NCBI RefSeq assembly: GCF_022965805.1
Contig: NW_027331309.1
Span: 186,001-250,000, forward strand
DNA: 64,000 nucleotides
Direction of reading: 5' to 3'
Origin: Primulina eburnea
Taxonomy: Eukaryota; Streptophyta; Magnoliopsida; Lamiales; Gesneriaceae
This document shows, piece by piece, positions 61,001 to 64,000 of this stretch; the first letter of the stretch is position 1; each line of letters begins with the position of its first letter. The notes beneath the pieces were generated by a model. It worked only from the letters and a program-made list of their open reading frames with translations, was not told where the DNA came from and made no database searches. The position numbers were made by a program, and so were the translations under genes.

Positions 61001-61864
61001 GTCTTTTGTAGAATTTTAATATGGTGATTAAAATATTAACTTCAAAGATGAAGTATTTAATGTTAAAAGATTTTAATATTTTTTCTACATTTATTCAAAT
61101 TTTCGAATCCTAATCTCCCTACTAATCGATAAAATTAGTAATATTTTACTAAATAAATAAAAATTCAACTGAAAAAGTCATTTTCATTTCGCTAAACCCG
61201 AAACTCCCACAATCTGTTGCTGCTATTTAACAGCATAACCCCTTCAATCATTCTCATTTTTCTTGAAGAATAAAAAATAAATAACAGACAATTATTGTAT
61301 TTATGTTTGACATTTACTGCTTTAATATAGGTTGTTTTGTTGTATAATCTCTTTGCTTAATGTACAAAGTTATATGGATATTGATTGTAAAAATAATCAC
61401 GGTTTATTTTGTTGGATAGCACCGTATTGCTGCTATATTTTGCAATACTCAAAATCTCATTCATTTGTCCTCCTTTCTTTGACATGAATCTGTCATTTAT
61501 CTTAGTTTTTCCAACTTCATAAAAATATTTAATATTATTTCACGAGTGACCCAAATATAATATTCGTCTAACAAAATTGATATATTAGACAATCTCACCC
61601 AACTTTTTGTGTTCATATTAATAGTAATTATAAAACATTTTATAAGTTAATTTTATATATTTTAAAAAAAAAATTCATCCAATCACAAATACTTGATATA
61701 AAAGAAAGTAATTGTTTTGTGTGTATTATTACCAACACAATTTAATTAATAGCTTGGGAAGAGTATGAAATTACATTATTATAGTCCAAAATCAGCACAA
61801 TAACTCACATATTTCAGTAGAATATTCACAGAAGAAACGAAAAGGAAAAAAATTAATATCATCA
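61001..61864. other. Intergenic and RLK 3' flank
   Basis: AT-rich DNA with a degenerate TIR-element remnant and, toward 61864, the probable 3' UTR of the receptor kinase gene on the minus strand. Confidence 0.4.
61540..61612 (-). mobile_element. TIR element family, degenerate fragment (copy 12)
   Basis: Half of an inverted copy: cacgagtgacccaaatataa, attcgtctaacaaaattgat and tagacaatctcacccaactt correspond to the right half of inverted copies such as 43985-44073. The rest is lost. Confidence 0.4.
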
Positions 61865-64000
61865 TTACAATTGAGAATAAATGCATGATGAAGAAAATGA
61901 AAAACATGGGATCTTCTCAAGTGATTGGAGGACTTCTTTCATTGTTGGTCTCTTTTGTGGCACACAAGATATGCAACCATAGCCTAGCTTTAGGAGTGCC
62001 AACAAGGCATCTGTGTTACCCTCCATGTCAGCACGAATTGCCACATCAGCCATCCTCAACACCTTCTCTTTGTCTTCTTCTGTTGATGTAAGTGCCCCGA
62101 TCGCTAGTCCGTGTCCTATTTCCTCGGATACGATGACTTTTCCGGTCAAAAGCTCGAGGAACACCACGCCGAAGGCGAACACATCCCATTTCGGATTGGG
62201 CTTAAGACTTCGTAACGATTCGGGAGCATGATAAGGTGAGATTCCCATCACACTAGGGCTCGGGCTCGGAGTAGGCCCAGTGGAACAGTCCTGAAAGCTG
62301 TCCCGCGAGGCTGTGGATCTCTTGCTCCCAAAATTCCGGGCTGATCCACCAGCTAATTTGGAACTATTATCGTCAGTTACCAGCCGTGCGAGCCCGAAAT
62401 CTCCTATCTTAGGCTCCATGTTGTGACCCAAAAGAATGTTACTGGGCTTTAAGTTTCCATGTACATGCTTCTTCTCATGGATGTAACAAAGCCCACGGGC
62501 CACACCTTTTGCTATCTTGATCCGCATTTCCCAGGGCATATGACCAGGGGGAAAGCCAGATTTTCCTGAAAATAAAGACCCAAAATGCGCATGTAGGTAT
62601 CTAGAAAGATTCTATTTGTCTATCACCAGTCCCTTTCCATGCAGATTAAATATAAATTTTTCCTGATGACAGTGGACTTAGCTGTCTTGCGCACGGGAAT
62701 TAGATAATAAGCAACTGCCGCTGGACGAAGGTTGACTTGGCAATAGACACACACACACACATATGTACATTTCAGGTATACCTACTCCATCTCCATCGTT
62801 GTAAAGTTAGTCAAATCCGAGCCATCTTTATATAATTAGAAAAGCGAACTTAAAATATGAAAAAGTTATATAGATAACATATATGTTGACCCAGTATATT
62901 ATATTTGAAAACCTCTACAAGTACAAGCTCCTATGGAGCTTATCCAGCCGAATTACAATGGAAGTACCCAAAATACGATAAAATTTAAAGTCTAAATTGT
63001 TTGCTGGCTGTGGCAAAAGTGGTGTGAATTTGATCCATTTTTCAAGGGTAGTTGCGTTGTTCAATCAATGCTAGCGTATTTATGTTCAACTCAAGTGCGA
63101 CAATACCAATTAAAATCTCGTACTACTTACTACTTGTCCGTTTTATTCTTAAAATTTTATACCGTCGGAATATGTAAATTAAGTAGAGTACTTACTGTAA
63201 CGCGCATTAGCCAGGCTGCCATTGGGAACGAAGTCGTAGATAATCAACTTCTCATCAGAACCCCAGTAGAACCCTCGAATCCTGATCAAATTCGGGTGCA
63301 CCAATTTCGCGATCACTCGGATCTGGTTCTCGAAATCACTGAACCGCTCCAATCCGTTTTCTCCAATCCGGCGGACGGCGAACGCGGTTTCGTCTTCGAG
63401 CACTGCTTTGTACGTGATGCTGGACCCCGATGAGCCCAAAATGTAGGCCGAGGCTTTGAGCAGTGTCTCGAGCTCCAGTTCTTTTTCACCGTCAACTGTT
63501 ACCAGAGATCCTTTTTTCTGTTCTTGGGGACTGTGCATTTCGTGATTCCTTGGCGGGTTTTCGGCTTCTTCGCTGTAGGAATTCGTGGTTACCGAGGATG
63601 TCTCTTCTTCATCTCCTGCGGATGGGTGTCTTTGTTTCTTTAAGCAAGTCCATGTTCTCAGCCAGTTGTCTTCTTCCGAGGATGATTTAGAGGACGTCCA
63701 GGCGAAGTCTTTTCCACTTTCTGTTTCCTTTTTGATGGTGATGTCCGGTTTCTTCTTTTTCTTCAGATTATACACGTAAATGAAAATCGATGCCAGGATT
63801 AGAATCCCAGCAGCGTCTCCTATGACTATTCCCAAGATTGCTCCAGTTCTCAGCCTAGTTCTTTTGCCTTTAGGTGGAGATTCAGCATCTCCGCCACCTG
63901 GTGCGAAGGTTTCTGGGTCTGAGTCTATAGTTTTCGGAATGGCAGCAATCGCAGGAGGAGAGTCTGGTGCAGAAGAAACATTAGGCTGTGTGGCTGCGGA
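61865..64000 (-). CDS. LRR receptor-like kinase, 3' part (cut by window edge)
   Basis: Plasma-membrane receptor kinase of LRR subfamily III, resembling Arabidopsis At5g67280 (RLK) and At4g37250. Two exons are visible: 64000-63196 (continuing beyond the window) and 62565-61865, split by a 630-base intron with donor ACA|gtaagt; phases close. From the right edge come a Pro/Ser-rich juxtamembrane part, a transmembrane helix (AILGIVIGDAAGILILASIF), a KKKKK stop-transfer run, an acidic Ser-rich linker, and then the kinase domain (LETLLKASAYILGSSGSSIT onward). The VAIK lysine position reads AVRR, the catalytic HRD is HGN (HGNLKPSNILL), and IGDFGLAR keeps DFG. Loss of HRD-Asp is normal in this subfamily and suggests weak or no catalysis. 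A Ser-rich insert (residues around SKRSTASRDSF) follows DFG. The LRR ectodomain and start codon lie outside the window. Confidence 0.93.

Overview
The window is nuclear DNA of a flowering plant. The genes have short exons with GT-AG introns, intergenic DNA is AT-rich, and the proteins belong to plant families: a miR172-targeted euAP2 factor, a DREB/ERF factor, a CYCD3 cyclin, a VFB/SKIP2 F-box protein and an LRR receptor kinase. It is a eudicot. The abundance of a short GAGACGGTCTC repeat family made me think of an asterid, possibly Lamiales, but that is a guess.

Seven genes look intact or are cut only by the window edge. They are a GPI-type PI-PLC X-domain protein (about 1.75-4.05 kb, +), an APETALA2 gene (12.57-15.11 kb, -), a single-exon DREB A-5/DEAR gene (30.34-30.80 kb, -), the SUMO E2 enzyme SCE1 (36.19-38.53 kb, -), a VFB/SKIP2-type F-box/LRR gene (45.51-47.14 kb, -), a D3-type cyclin (58.05-59.51 kb, +) and the 3' part of an LRR receptor-like kinase gene (61.87 kb to the right edge, -). 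I rebuilt exon borders by hand; reading phase closes across every junction of the intact genes. Two broken loci also lie here: a CBSX-type CBS-domain pseudogene (23.05-25.61 kb, +) and a small unidentified gene remnant (5.54-6.53 kb, +).

The gene order PLC - AP2 - CBSX - DEAR - (SCE1) - SKIP2 - CYCD3 - RLK resembles, from memory, two paralogous Arabidopsis segments (At4g36900-At4g37250 and At5g67130-At5g67280). The CBSX pseudogene sits where CBSX1 sits beside AP2 in Arabidopsis, so it looks like an ancestral neighbour decaying in place.

The DNA between genes is rich in small non-autonomous transposons. I found about twelve copies of a ~185-bp family with GTGTGAGACGGTCTCAC-like ends (one nested inside another), a tRNA-derived SINE with a 16-bp target duplication, three solo LTRs each with a perfect 5-bp target duplication (one carrying a 5S rRNA-like segment as in Cassandra TRIMs), three Helitron-like elements and a 542-bp Tourist-like MITE with a very GC-rich core. 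There are also several recent tandem duplications and long AT microsatellites. The 47.2-58.0 kb stretch holds no gene I can recognise.

I saw no CRISPR array, rRNA gene, functional tRNA gene or autonomous transposon. The best candidates for something noteworthy are the in-place CBSX pseudogene, the stacked TIR-element family, the 5S-bearing solo LTR, and the two back-to-back upstream ORFs before the cyclin start.
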